Part shown: one piece after another, positions 8,854 to 17,536 of the stretch | Position numbering within the stretch: position 1 is the stretch's first letter | Layout: every line of letters starts with the position of its first letter | Assembly: GCA_020161015.1 (NCBI GenBank) | Contig: JAIUOT010000056.1 | Coordinates: 62,001-126,000 of the forward strand | Source of the DNA: Actinomycetota bacterium | GTDB lineage: Bacteria > Actinomycetota > Actinomycetes > Propionibacteriales > Propionibacteriaceae | DNA: 64,000 nt | Direction: 5' to 3' | Program-made: the position numbers and the translations under genes | Notes under the pieces: model-generated | What the model was told of the DNA's origin: nothing | Database searches by the model: none | The model's input: the letters and a program-made list of their open reading frames with translations, nothing else

Positions 8854-9414
8854 ATGAGCGTTGCCCGACCGTTCGGCGTGAGCCACGCCGACACCTCCCG
8901 CCGGTTCGAGGACGTCCCGGCCCCTCTCGCCGTGCGCCCGTTCACGGCGCTCGAGCTCGAGGAGGCCTGGTCGGACTGGTCCTGCTACTCCCCCGTCCTC
9001 GCCGACGTGATGCTCGTCCTCGCCCGCACCGGCCTGCGTTGGAGCGAGGCGAGGGCCATCACCGTGGCGGACGCCGACCCGGAGGAGATCGTCGTCGACA
9101 AGGCCTCCGGGGAGCGCAGCGGCCTGCACGCCCTGCCGCCCGAGCGCGTCCGGCACGTCCCGGTGTCGCCGCGGGTGCGCCCGATCATGCGCCGGATCGT
9201 CGCCGGGCGGGACGCCGACGAGTTGCTGTTCACGACCAGCTTCGGGACGCCGCTGAACCGGGCCATCGTGCTGCGCCGGCTGAACTGGCCGGTGACCGGA
9301 CGCGGCCGCCACCTGCCGGACCTGCGGCACACGGCCGCCTACCTGTGGCTGGAGGAGGGCGTGTCCCCCGGGACCGTGCGGTCCTGGATGGGTCCCACCC
9401 GACTGGCTGGCTGA
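8854..9414 (+). CDS. Truncated tyrosine-recombinase-like protein, probably catalytically inactive
   Basis: The start is the ATG at 8854, preceded by AGAAGG at 8839-8844; an ATG at 8845 directly abuts that site. The product is 186 aa, about the size of a tyrosine-recombinase catalytic domain without an N-terminal arm-binding domain. The first active-site Arg is present in RTGLRWSEARAI (R62). The second box reads PDLRHTAAYLWLEEG, with Pro where HxxR has its first His. Box III reads WMGP instead of WMGH/WLGH. The frame stops six residues later, before the nucleophilic Tyr. Several catalytic residues are thus missing, so strand cleavage is unlikely. It could be a decayed integrase or a reused DNA-binding fold. 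It sits directly downstream of a cobalamin riboswitch and converges with the pdu operon. Confidence 0.7.
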   Translation: MSVARPFGVSHADTSRRFEDVPAPLAVRPFTALELEEAWSDWSCYSPVLADVMLVLARTGLRWSEARAITVADADPEEIVVDKASGERSGLHALPPERVRHVPVSPRVRPIMRRIVAGRDADELLFTTSFGTPLNRAIVLRRLNWPVTGRGRHLPDLRHTAAYLWLEEGVSPGTVRSWMGPTRLAG

Positions 9415-9432
9415 TGCCCCCGGGCGGGACCC
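9390..9432. terminator. Hairpin at convergent gene ends
   Basis: Arms GGGTCCCACCCG (9390-9401) and CGGGCGGGACCC (9421-9432) pair over 12 positions with one mismatch, around a 19-base loop. The structure overlaps the end of the recombinase-like gene and lies just past the pduP stop, so it could stop transcription from both sides. Confidence 0.5.
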
Positions 9433-9435
9433 ACC

Positions 9436-10836
9436 TCAGCGGACGTTGAGTCCGCCGACAAGGACGCAGCGCCGACGACGGGCGAAGGTGCGTGCGGACG
9501 TCAGCCCCTCGCCGGTGGGGCCGGCGATGGTGAAGCTGCAGTAGCCCTCACCGCCGATCCCGATGCCGGCGTAGGACGGGCCGTTCTTGACGAAGATCGT
9601 GGTCTGGATCCGCTTGGCCATCCGGGTGAGGGCGTTGACGTCGGTGGAGTGCATGATCGCGGTGTGGCGGTTGCCGTGCTCGGCGATGACCGCCATGTCG
9701 ATCGCCTCGGACACGTTCTTCGCGCGCACGATCGGCAGGATCGGCATCATCAGCTCGACCCGCACGAAGGGGTGCTCGAACGGCACCTCGGCGATGATCA
9801 GGCGCGTCCCGGGCGGCGGCACGACGCCGATCGCCTCGAGGATCCGCCAGGCGTCCTTGCCCACCCAGTCGGTCACCGCGTGGCGTCCGTTGACGACCAG
9901 CGCCTCGAGCTTCGCGATCAGGGCGGGATCCCGCAGCTCGTACGCGCCGTTCTTGGCCATCTCGAACTTCAGCAGGTCGGCCACGCACTCCACGGCGATC
10001 ACCTCCTTCTCCGCGGTGCAGGGCAGGTTGTTGTCGAAGCTGGCGCCGTTGACGATGTCCCTGGCCGCCTTCTCGATGTCGGCCGTGGCGTCGACGACCG
10101 CCGGCGGGTTGCCGGCCCCGGCGCCGATGGCCTTCTTGCCGCTGGACAGCACGGCCTTCACGATCGCCGGCCCGCCGGTGGCCACCAGCAGGCGCACCAG
10201 CTTGTGCTGCATCATCGCGTTGGTGTTCTCGATGGACGGCTCCGCGACGGTCACGATCAGGTTCGGCGGCGCCCCGGCCTCGGCGAGCGCGCGGTTCAGC
10301 TCGCGGATCAGCCACTGGCTGATCTTCGTGGCCCGCGGGTGCGGGCTGAACACGACGGCGTTGCCGGCGGCGAGCATCCCGATGCCGTTGTTGATGATCG
10401 TCTCGGTCGGGTTCGTGGTGGGGGCGATGGCGCCGATCACGCCGAACGGGGAGATCTCCACCGTCGTCAGGCCGTCGTCACCGGACCACGCCTCCGTGGT
10501 CAGGTCCTCCGTGCCGGGCGTCAGCTCGGCCACCGCGCGGTTCTTCGCGATCTTGTCCGTGATGTTGCCCATGCCGGTCTCCTCGACCGCGCACCGGGCC
10601 ATGTACTCCAGGTGCTCGGGCACGAGGGCCACGTCGCGGATCACCCGGACGAAGCGCGCCCGGTCCTTCATGGAGCAGTCGAGGTACGCGCGCCAGGCGG
10701 CGTCCGCAGCGACGATCGCGCTGTCCATGTCGGGGAAGATGCCGTCGCTCACCGGGGCCGGCGGCTGGTTGCCGAGGACCTCCCGGAAGACCTCTTCCAC
10801 GACCTTGCGGACGGTCTCAGGGGTGATATCGGTCAT
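9436..10836 (-). CDS. pduP: CoA-acylating propionaldehyde dehydrogenase PduP
   Basis: The start is the ATG at 10836, overlapping the pduO stop by four bases; longer readings run through pduO in another frame. The product is 466 aa, the usual PduP/EutE length. It oxidises propionaldehyde to propionyl-CoA with NAD+ and CoA inside the microcompartment. The first 18 residues ([17 protein letters not shown]) form an amphipathic helix of the type that targets PduP into the shell. The catalytic Cys is in FDNNLPCTAEKE, with SPFGVIGAIAPTTNP and GEGLTSARTFARRRRC as further family motifs. It is the last gene of the pdu operon and is followed by a hairpin. Confidence 0.95.
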   Translation of the reverse strand: MTDITPETVRKVVEEVFREVLGNQPPAPVSDGIFPDMDSAIVAADAAWRAYLDCSMKDRARFVRVIRDVALVPEHLEYMARCAVEETGMGNITDKIAKNRAVAELTPGTEDLTTEAWSGDDGLTTVEISPFGVIGAIAPTTNPTETIINNGIGMLAAGNAVVFSPHPRATKISQWLIRELNRALAEAGAPPNLIVTVAEPSIENTNAMMQHKLVRLLVATGGPAIVKAVLSSGKKAIGAGAGNPPAVVDATADIEKAARDIVNGASFDNNLPCTAEKEVIAVECVADLLKFEMAKNGAYELRDPALIAKLEALVVNGRHAVTDWVGKDAWRILEAIGVVPPPGTRLIIAEVPFEHPFVRVELMMPILPIVRAKNVSEAIDMAVIAEHGNRHTAIMHSTDVNALTRMAKRIQTTIFVKNGPSYAGIGIGGEGYCSFTIAGPTGEGLTSARTFARRRRCVLVGGLNVR

Positions 10837-11867
10837 GAGTGGCTCGCCTCCTGGGCTGTGTTCAATGCGTGCGTGACGATGCGGACGTCCTCGTCGACGG
10901 TTCCCCCCGACACCCCGATGCCGCCGGCGATCCGTCCGTCGACGAAGACCGGGAGACCACCGCCGAAGACGACCACCCGGCCGTCGTTGGAGTTCTGGAT
11001 GCCGTGCAGGTCGCCCGAGGGCGCGGACGGGTCCTTGAGCGCCGACGTCGGCAGCTTGAACGCCGCCGAGGTGAACGCCTTGTTGACCGCGATGTCGATG
11101 CTGCCGAGCAGCGAGTCGGCCATGCGGTGCAGCAGCATCAGGTTGCCGCCCTCGTCCACGGCGGCGAAGACGATCGGGACCCCCATCGCCGCGGCCTCGG
11201 CCTCGGCCGCCTCTGCCATGGCCTTGCAGGCCGCGAGGTCGAACACGCCGGCCGGTCCCGGCCGGCCGGGAACCGTCCCCGGGGTTGCCGGGGCGGCACC
11301 CAGTGCCCTGGCCACCGCGTCGCGGACGAGGGTCTCCACCCGCCCGAGGTCGTGGTGGTGCTCGGTGAGCCGGGCCAGGGCGTAGAGGGTGTCGGAGAGC
11401 CGGTTCAGGTAGGTGACCAGCTCCGGGCGGACGGGGTGGGTCTCGGCCATGGTGAGCACGCGGCGCTCCGCGCGCCGCGTCACGGTCCGCGCCTTGTGCA
11501 GGGCTGCGGAGGGGATGTCGCGTCCGGGGACGACGAACGCGCGCTGCGGGCCGGTGACCTCCAGGCACATGTCGATCAGGCCCTCGAGGTCTGCGACGTC
11601 GGCGTCACTGATCGTGTTGTCCAGGATCGCCCGTCCCCGCTCGTCGCTGGCGAGTTCCGCGGCCAGCACGAACAGGCGCTGCTGGATCCCGTGCAGGGTG
11701 GCGCGGACGGCCTCGTCCATCGCCACGGCCTTGGCCTCGCCGATGGCCGAGTTCGCCTCGTCCACCGTGCCGTAGGCCTCCACGGCCATGTCCTGCTTGG
11801 GCACGCGCGAGCCACCGAACAGGCCGGTCAGGCCCTTGTCGCCCGTGCGCGTGTAGACGTTCGGCAT
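10833..11867 (-). CDS. pduO: ATP:cob(I)alamin adenosyltransferase with HbpS-like domain, PduO
   Basis: The product is 344 aa with two domains. Residues 1-190 are the PduO-type adenosyltransferase, with the ATP-binding start [19 protein letters not shown], a conserved VDEANS helix and RRAERRV. Residues about 208-340 are the DUF336/HbpS-like domain ([49 protein letters not shown]). A Pro/Gly-rich linker joins them. It makes adenosylcobalamin for the diol dehydratase. Its start overlaps the pduN stop by one base (TAATG), which points to translational coupling. Confidence 0.95.
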   Translation of the reverse strand: MPNVYTRTGDKGLTGLFGGSRVPKQDMAVEAYGTVDEANSAIGEAKAVAMDEAVRATLHGIQQRLFVLAAELASDERGRAILDNTISDADVADLEGLIDMCLEVTGPQRAFVVPGRDIPSAALHKARTVTRRAERRVLTMAETHPVRPELVTYLNRLSDTLYALARLTEHHHDLGRVETLVRDAVARALGAAPATPGTVPGRPGPAGVFDLAACKAMAEAAEAEAAAMGVPIVFAAVDEGGNLMLLHRMADSLLGSIDIAVNKAFTSAAFKLPTSALKDPSAPSGDLHGIQNSNDGRVVVFGGGLPVFVDGRIAGGIGVSGGTVDEDVRIVTHALNTAQEASHS

Positions 11868-12136
11868 TACTCGCCGCCGATCTCCACGGAATCGACGATC
11901 CCGACGATCGTGGAGTCGATGGGCGAGTCGGGGCGCGAGGACACCCGCGCCGAGCTGCCCCCGGTCACGATGACCGTGGCCCCGACGCCGGCCCCGACGG
12001 TGTCGACCGCCACCTGCGGCATGCCCACGTACTCGTCCTCGATCCCGATCCGCTGGATCACGAGGAGCTTGAAGCCGACCAGCCGCTCGTCCTTGCTGGT
12101 GGAGACGACGGTGCCACGCACCTTGGCCAGGAACAT
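11867..12136 (-). CDS. pduN: Microcompartment vertex protein PduN (EutN/CcmL family)
   Basis: The product is 89 aa. MFLAKVRGTVVSTSKDERLVG and VDTVGAGVGATVIVTGGSSAR are hallmarks of the pentamer-forming EutN/CcmL fold, which caps the corners of the shell. It follows the flavoprotein/pduM gene with one base between and overlaps pduO by one base. Confidence 0.95.
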   Translation of the reverse strand: MFLAKVRGTVVSTSKDERLVGFKLLVIQRIGIEDEYVGMPQVAVDTVGAGVGATVIVTGGSSARVSSRPDSPIDSTIVGIVDSVEIGGE

Positions 12137-12137
12137 C

Positions 12138-12977
12138 TCAGACCTCCCGGGTGATACGGATGGAACGGGCCGCGGCCAGGTCGCGGGCGAGGGCGGTGAC
12201 GCGGGCGCCGGCGGTGACCCGCAGTTCGACGCCGTTCGGCAGCTGCTGGACGACCTGCTGGCTGATCAGGCTGCGGGCGCACGGCACCACGCCGGGAGCG
12301 GGGGCCGGCGTGGCCGCCGCTGGCGAGGCCGTCGCCGGTGCGGCGGGGCCGTCGAGGCCGGCCAGCACGCCGGCCACCGAGGTGCCGAGCTCGGCGACGA
12401 ACGGCGCGCGGCGCTCCTGGTCGCGGCGGTCCCAGGCCGCCAGCGCCGTCCGGCACAGGAAGCGGGACTCGGTCAGCCGGACGCCGAACGCCGCCAGGGC
12501 GGACAGGTTGCCGCGGAGCAGGTCGGCGTAGGCCGGTGGCATGTGCGGGAACCAGGACTGCTTGGCCGACCCGTCGGGGCAGATCGCGGTGCGCGAGGCG
12601 ACCACCAGCCGGTTGGCCATGATGAACTCGCTGAACAGGTTGCTGGCGAGGCAGTCGGCGATGCCGTGGGCCACCTTCGCCGCGATGTTGGAGGTCAGGG
12701 TGGGCGCGATGAGCATGTCGTGCTCCTCGACCATCCTCTTGGACACCTCCCGCATGCCGAGCGACCGGATCAGGTCCTGGTCGAGGATCCGCTCCGCGCT
12801 CGGGGTCTGCAGGTAGTCCAGCTGGACCCCCTGGGCGGCGAGCACCCGCAGCGAGGCGATCGCGTCCTCGAACCCGAGCAGGCCACCGGTGAACACCACC
12901 AGCGCCCGTCGCGGGGAGGGCCCCATCACCTCGAGGATCGCCGCGCGGACGATGTCGCGCAGCTCAGCCTCGGTCAT
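12138..12977 (-). CDS. Flavoprotein-domain microcompartment protein in the PduM position
   Basis: The product is 279 aa. Residues 1-19 (MTEAELRDIVRAAILEVMG) resemble the amphipathic lumen-targeting tags of other Pdu proteins. Residues about 22-200 look like the flavoprotein (PF02441) Rossmann fold: RALVVFTGGLLGFEDA, then LIAPTLTSNIAAKVAHGIAD, the pattern expected around a bound flavin. An Ala/Pro linker (about 212-228) leads to a C-terminal piece ending ARVTALARDLAAARSIRI, which from memory resembles the end of enterobacterial PduM. A flavoprotein gene between eutJ and pduN is, to my recollection, also found in Listeria-type pdu operons. The reaction is unknown. It overlaps the end of eutJ by 14 bases. 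Confidence 0.75.
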   Translation of the reverse strand: MTEAELRDIVRAAILEVMGPSPRRALVVFTGGLLGFEDAIASLRVLAAQGVQLDYLQTPSAERILDQDLIRSLGMREVSKRMVEEHDMLIAPTLTSNIAAKVAHGIADCLASNLFSEFIMANRLVVASRTAICPDGSAKQSWFPHMPPAYADLLRGNLSALAAFGVRLTESRFLCRTALAAWDRRDQERRAPFVAELGTSVAGVLAGLDGPAAPATASPAAATPAPAPGVVPCARSLISQQVVQQLPNGVELRVTAGARVTALARDLAAARSIRITREV

Positions 12978-13824
12978 CGCCGACCTCCTTCATCGGAATG
13001 CCCAGTGGCGTCACGAACAGCGGCTCGATCGGGCGCACGACCGGGCGTCCGAGCCGGGACGCGAACACGTCCGGCGCGTTGGGGAACGAGCTCGACCCGC
13101 CGACGAGGTAGACCATCGGCACGTCGCGGCCGGCCAGGGCCGCCGCGGCGATGGACGCCATCTTCTCCAGCGTCGGCCGGATGACTCCGACCACGTCGTC
13201 ACGCCGGGCGGGGTCCTTCTTCATGGCCTCGGCCTCGTCGTAGTCGATCCGGTACGCCCCGGCGAGCACCAGCGACATGTGGTGGCCGCCGGTCGCCTCG
13301 TCCACGGACAGCACGACCTCGCCGTCGTCCAGGATCGAGACGCCGGTGGTGCCGTGGCCGATGTCGATCACGCAGCCGTCGGTGATGCCGAGGGTGCGCG
13401 CGGCGGCCACCGGCTCGTCGACGACCTCCGCCGTGTCGAGGCCCGCGGCTCCGGCCACGTTGCGGAACACCTTGATGTCGCCCTCGCTGATCCCCGGCGG
13501 GATCGACACCGACGCCGCGGTGAAGCGGTGGCCGAGGCGCCGCTCGACGTCCTCCTTCAGACGGCGCACCGCGGTGGTCGCGCCCAGCCAGTCGACCACG
13601 ACACCGTCGCGGACCACGGTGGAGTGCACCCACCCGCCGGCCACCGGACGGTTCCGGGCGTCGACCACCGAGACCACGATGTTGGCGGTGCCGAGGTCGA
13701 TGCCCAGGCGCATCTCCCCGAGGGGCTCGTCCACCTCACCCGTGCGCACCAGGTGCGCGAAGCGGCGGATGGCCGCCTCGGGCGCCTCGATGGAACGGAT
13801 GGCCGGTGCCATGGTCGCGGTCAC
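12964..13824 (-). CDS. eutJ: EutJ-like Hsp70/actin-fold protein
   Basis: The product is 286 aa. It has the nucleotide-binding motifs of the actin/Hsp70 superfamily: phosphate 1 LGIDLGTANIVV, connect 1 and phosphate 2 GCVIDIGHGTTGVSIL, and adenosine motif MVYLVGGSSSFP. EutJ was named in ethanolamine operons as a putative chaperone, but similar genes also occur in some Gram-positive pdu operons between pduL and pduN. It overlaps the pduL stop by four bases. Confidence 0.88.
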   Translation of the reverse strand: MTATMAPAIRSIEAPEAAIRRFAHLVRTGEVDEPLGEMRLGIDLGTANIVVSVVDARNRPVAGGWVHSTVVRDGVVVDWLGATTAVRRLKEDVERRLGHRFTAASVSIPPGISEGDIKVFRNVAGAAGLDTAEVVDEPVAAARTLGITDGCVIDIGHGTTGVSILDDGEVVLSVDEATGGHHMSLVLAGAYRIDYDEAEAMKKDPARRDDVVGVIRPTLEKMASIAAAALAGRDVPMVYLVGGSSSFPNAPDVFASRLGRPVVRPIEPLFVTPLGIPMKEVGDDRG

Positions 13825-14462
13825 TTCCTGATCAGCTTCCCGAAGTCACCGTCGCTCACGCCGAGGGCGTTCGCCTCGTCGGTGTCGAGGTGGATCTCGG
13901 GGACCCAGTCGTCCTTGAGCCGGATGATGAAGTTGTCGAGGACGCCGCCGCGCTGGCCGCCGAACTCGATGCTCACCAGGTCCTGGTCCTTGACGCCGAG
14001 GGCCTCGGCGTGGCTCGGGCCCATGTGGATGTGCCGGGCGGCCACCATCACCCCGTGCGGGACGTGGATCTTCCCGCGCGGGCCCTCGATGTCGATCGGG
14101 CCGGCCTCGTCCAGGTGCCCCGACTGCGTGATCGGCGCGTCGATGCCGAGGGTCACGCAGTCGGTGCGGCTGAGTTCCACCTGCGTCTTGGCCCGGCAGG
14201 GCCCCATCAGGCGCAGCTTGGGGAACGTGGCCCGCGGCCCCGAGACCGACACGGTCTCGACGGCGGCGAAGTCACTGGGCTGGCGGACCCTCCGGTACAC
14301 GGTCATGGCGTCGAGCCCGAACAGGGTGGCCAGATCCTCCCTGCTCAGGTGGGCATGGCGGTTCGACACTCCCACCACGATCTGCAATTGCATGTCCTGC
14401 AGGCGGCTGAGCACGGTTCGGGTCACCTCCTCGACGAGTTGACGGGTGTCCGGAGCGGCCAT
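13821..14462 (-). CDS. pduL: Phosphotransacylase PduL
   Basis: The product is 213 aa. It exchanges CoA and phosphate on propionyl-CoA, recycling CoA in the organelle and giving propionyl-phosphate. Zn-binding and active-site His motifs are visible in VGVSNRHAHLS and VMVAARHIHMGPSHA, plus a third conserved box EIHLDTDEANA. The N-terminus (MAAPDTRQLVEEVTRTVLSRL) is a typical PduL encapsulation helix. One base separates it from pduJ. No propionate kinase (pduW) follows, so the phosphorylated product must be used by a kinase encoded elsewhere. Confidence 0.95.
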   Translation of the reverse strand: MAAPDTRQLVEEVTRTVLSRLQDMQLQIVVGVSNRHAHLSREDLATLFGLDAMTVYRRVRQPSDFAAVETVSVSGPRATFPKLRLMGPCRAKTQVELSRTDCVTLGIDAPITQSGHLDEAGPIDIEGPRGKIHVPHGVMVAARHIHMGPSHAEALGVKDQDLVSIEFGGQRGGVLDNFIIRLKDDWVPEIHLDTDEANALGVSDGDFGKLIRK

Positions 14463-14463
14463 G

Positions 14464-14742
14464 TCAGGCCTTCTTGGGGAGCAGCTGCTCCACGTCCGCG
14501 TGCGGCCGCGGGATCACGTGCTTGCTGACGACCTCTTCGCCCACCTTCGCCGCGGCGGCGGCTCCGGCGTCGACGGCGGCCTTCACCGCGCCGACGTCGC
14601 CACGCACGAGGACGGTGACCAGGCCGGCCCCGACCTTCTGGTAGCCGATCAGGGTGACGTTGGCCGACTTGACCATGGCGTCCGCCGCCTCGACGGCGCC
14701 GACGTAGCCCTTGGTCTCGACCATGCCGAGTGCCTCACTCAT
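14464..14742 (-). CDS. pduJ: Hexameric shell protein PduJ (BMC-H)
   Basis: The product is 92 aa with one BMC domain: [20 protein letters not shown], then the pore-side segment and [15 protein letters not shown], ending [13 protein letters not shown]. It is a close paralogue of pduA in the same operon. The pduJ assignment rests on its place between pduK and pduL. Confidence 0.93.
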   Translation of the reverse strand: MSEALGMVETKGYVGAVEAADAMVKSANVTLIGYQKVGAGLVTVLVRGDVGAVKAAVDAGAAAAAKVGEEVVSKHVIPRPHADVEQLLPKKA

Positions 14743-14757
14743 GGTTGCGTTCCTTTC

Positions 14758-15327
14758 CTACTTCTTGGGAGTACGGGTGCCGGAGGACCGGCGGCGCGGG
14801 GATGCCGGCGTGGAGGCCTTCCTGGGAGCCGGCGGCGCGGGCGCCTCGGCCACGGCCGGCTCGGCGGCGGGCTCGGCCGCTGCCACCGGCTCCGGCTCGA
14901 CCAGCGTCGGCTCCGGCTCGGGCTCGACCAGGGTCGGCTCGGGCTCGGCGACCGGGGCAGGCTCCGGCTCAGGCTCCGGTTCCGGCTCGGGGACGGGCTC
15001 AGGCTCGGGCTCGGGAGCCGGCGCGGGCTTCGGCGCGAGGCCGACGGTGACGTCGGTGAGCACCACGGGCGACAGCTGGTCGGACGGGCGCGGGATCACC
15101 GAGGTGGCGAACACCTTCGTGATCCGGGACGCCGCGGCGCAGGCGGCCTGGACGGCGGAGGTGACCGCGGACACCTGGCCCTCGATCTTCACCGCGACCA
15201 TTCCCATGCCGTCGGTGGTCTCGTAGCCGATCAGCTTCACGTCCGCTGTCTTCAGGGCGACGTCGGCGGCCTCGACCGCCGCGGGCAGGCCGAGCACCTC
15301 GATGGTGCCGAGGCTGAGTTGTGGCAT
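14758..15327 (-). CDS. pduK: Shell protein PduK (BMC-H) with long Pro-Glu-rich tail
   Basis: The product is 189 aa. Residues 1-86 are a BMC domain ([29 protein letters not shown]). Residues about 97-165 are a low-complexity tail of repeated PEPEPEP and PTLVEPEPE units, followed by a strongly basic end ([21 protein letters not shown]). Enterobacterial PduK has a C-terminal extension with a Cys cluster; the tail here has no Cys at all. The acidic-then-basic extension may act as a linker or scaffold contact, but that is inference. It lies between pduH and pduJ. Confidence 0.88.
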   Translation of the reverse strand: MPQLSLGTIEVLGLPAAVEAADVALKTADVKLIGYETTDGMGMVAVKIEGQVSAVTSAVQAACAAASRITKVFATSVIPRPSDQLSPVVLTDVTVGLAPKPAPAPEPEPEPVPEPEPEPEPEPAPVAEPEPTLVEPEPEPTLVEPEPVAAAEPAAEPAVAEAPAPPAPRKASTPASPRRRSSGTRTPKK

Positions 15328-15337
15328 GAGTGCTCCT

Positions 15338-15688
15338 TCAGGCAGTCAGCTCGATGAGTGGCATTCGTTTGACGAGCCGGGCGGCGTTGGCGCCGGCGGC
15401 GCGGTCGTTGGCCTCGGTCGCGTTCAGGCGCGCGGCGAGGTAGGGGGCGGAGGCGGGGAGCTTCTCCGTGGTCACGACCACGAAGTCGAGGCTGACCCCG
15501 ATGCCGATGCCGAGGCGGGACTCCAGGCTGGCCTCGTGCGCCAGCACGAGGGGGTTGAGCTCGGCGTGGCGGGTCACCTCGACCGGCACGCCCTCCTCCT
15601 CGATGCCGTGCAGCACCTCGAGGATGTGGGTGTCGGCGAGGCGCTCGTTCAGCCGCAGCCGGATCGTGGGACGGTTGGCGTTGCTCAT
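15338..15688 (-). CDS. pduH: Diol dehydratase reactivase small subunit PduH
   Basis: The product is 116 aa, the normal length. The family pattern is visible in [18 protein letters not shown], the segment around [13 protein letters not shown], and the end [12 protein letters not shown]. It pairs with PduG to swap damaged cobalamin out of the diol dehydratase. Its ATG overlaps the pduG stop by four bases. Confidence 0.93.
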   Translation of the reverse strand: MSNANRPTIRLRLNERLADTHILEVLHGIEEEGVPVEVTRHAELNPLVLAHEASLESRLGIGIGVSLDFVVVTTEKLPASAPYLAARLNATEANDRAAGANAARLVKRMPLIELTA

Positions 15689-17499
15689 CGCTGCGCCTCC
15701 CAGGCCAGCACGAGGCCGGTGGCCACGGCGTTGCGGGGGCCCTCGGTGCCGCGGATGTTCGCGCGTCCGGCGACCACGCGGTACTCGGCCAGGGCCTTGG
15801 TGACCAGCTGCGGGATCTCGAAGTCCAGCGCCGAACCGCCCACCAGCACGACGTGCGCGATGTCGCGGACGTTGCTCGTGGGGCTCACCGCGGCCAGGGC
15901 CCGCAGGGCGTTGGTGACGAACACCCGCTCCTTGGCGCGGATCCGCACCTGGCGGATGACCTCCAGCGGGTGCGTGATCTGGAGCGGGATCATGCCCTCC
16001 GGGTGCAGCACCACGGTCCGGGCGAAGACGTGCGGGGGCAGCGGGGTGTCGAAGAACTGGACGGTGCCGTCCTCGTGGCGGATGTTGAACAACGTCTCCA
16101 CCCGCGCCAGCGGGTAGCGCTTCACGTTCTCGGCGTCCTCTGAGCTCTCCAGCCCGAGCTCGGACTGGATCAGCAGGGTCACCATGTTCCCCGCGCCGGC
16201 CAGGTGGATCGACCGCGCGATCCCGTCCCCGCGCAGCACCGACGCGTCGGTGGAGCCGGCACCCATGTCGAGGATGGCGATCGGGACGGACGAGCCGGGC
16301 GTGGTCAGCGCGCCACGTACGGCCATGTCAGCCTCTACGCCGCCAACCTCGACCTGGATGCCGAACTGTGCGGTCATGTCGTGGGCGATCCGCTGCATCT
16401 GCAGCCGGTCGGCCTTGACCATGGCCGCGATACCGACGGCCGCCTCCAGCGAGAACTCGCCGGCCAGGCCGCCGGTAACCTTCTGGGGCACCTGCGTGTC
16501 GACGGCGAGCAGGTCGGTCACCTCGATGCCGGCCGGGTCCCGCTCGGTGAGCCGGCCCATGACCACACGGACCTTCTCCATCATGCCGCCGATGTTGGTG
16601 CCGGCCTCGCCACGGACGTTCTGGATGCGGCCGACCGAGCCGGCCACGCGCATGATCTCCTCCGCGCCACGGTCCACGTCCACGTCCGCGGTGCGGTCGC
16701 CGATGAAGGTCAGGGACCCGGCCGGGATCCGGCGCTCGGTGACGTCGCCCTTGGGCGTCTTGATCACCACGGCCGACCGGTTCCCGACCAGCGACCGCGC
16801 CATCGGGACGACCGATGCTGTCTCGTCGGAGTCCAGCCCGAACAGCGTGGCGATGCCGTACGGGTTGGCGAGGGTCTCGATGATCCGGCCGACCTCGGCC
16901 ACCTCGATGGCCGCGAGCATGTGCAGCGGCACCTTCTCGATGAGGCCGACCTCGTCGACGATGGGGATCTTGTGCAGCAGGCGGTTGTGCACCAGCACAC
17001 CGTCGTCGCGCTGCAGGATCGCCCCGGTGACGTCGACCCGGCCGGCCGCGGCGTTGATCCGGGAGGCGACCTCCTCGAACGAGTAGCCGCGGTCGGCCAC
17101 CACGATGTACGGCGTGCCGGCCGGAGCGTGCTCGAGCTCGGCGAGGGGAATGGTCGTCCCCACGCCGATCCCGAGACCGCCAGGAGTGGTCGGGTTGTGC
17201 CCGATCATGGTCGACTCGGTGATGATCGTCTCCGAGATCGTCTCCATGGCCACGTCGCCGATGACCGGCGCCGCTTCGTTGATCCGGATCAGGTCGAGAT
17301 CCGACAGTTTCCGGGAGGCTGCGTCCAGCGCCATCGTGAGCGCGTGGAACACACCCTGGGTGTTCTGGGCCGTCCCCTTGATGCCGGTCGTCGGCACGAT
17401 CGAGGACGCCAGGAACACCGGGGTGGCACCCGAGGAGATCTCCGCGAGTGCCACCTCGGTGGTGGCGTTACCGATGTCGATACCGGCGATCAGTGCCAT
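15685..17499 (-). CDS. pduG: Diol dehydratase reactivase large subunit PduG
   Basis: The product is 604 aa. It is an ATPase of the actin/Hsp70 fold specific to B12-dependent diol and glycerol dehydratases. Motifs include MALIAGIDIGNATTEVAL at the start, SETIITESTMIGHNP, and LDMGAGSTDASVL in the second half. With PduH it releases inactive cobalamin from PduCDE. It is coupled to pduH by a four-base overlap and separated from pduE by 37 bases. Confidence 0.95.
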   Translation of the reverse strand: MALIAGIDIGNATTEVALAEISSGATPVFLASSIVPTTGIKGTAQNTQGVFHALTMALDAASRKLSDLDLIRINEAAPVIGDVAMETISETIITESTMIGHNPTTPGGLGIGVGTTIPLAELEHAPAGTPYIVVADRGYSFEEVASRINAAAGRVDVTGAILQRDDGVLVHNRLLHKIPIVDEVGLIEKVPLHMLAAIEVAEVGRIIETLANPYGIATLFGLDSDETASVVPMARSLVGNRSAVVIKTPKGDVTERRIPAGSLTFIGDRTADVDVDRGAEEIMRVAGSVGRIQNVRGEAGTNIGGMMEKVRVVMGRLTERDPAGIEVTDLLAVDTQVPQKVTGGLAGEFSLEAAVGIAAMVKADRLQMQRIAHDMTAQFGIQVEVGGVEADMAVRGALTTPGSSVPIAILDMGAGSTDASVLRGDGIARSIHLAGAGNMVTLLIQSELGLESSEDAENVKRYPLARVETLFNIRHEDGTVQFFDTPLPPHVFARTVVLHPEGMIPLQITHPLEVIRQVRIRAKERVFVTNALRALAAVSPTSNVRDIAHVVLVGGSALDFEIPQLVTKALAEYRVVAGRANIRGTEGPRNAVATGLVLAWEAQR

Positions 17500-17536
17500 G
17501 TCGGTTCAGTTCCCAGGTCGTGCGGACAGGTCAGGG

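Noticed and set aside
8854..9449. A frameshift joining the recombinase-like gene to a missing C-terminal Tyr box in another frame
   Set aside because: Neither alternative frame past 9395 shows a Tyr in a recognisable box III context, so simple frameshift repair does not restore the enzyme.
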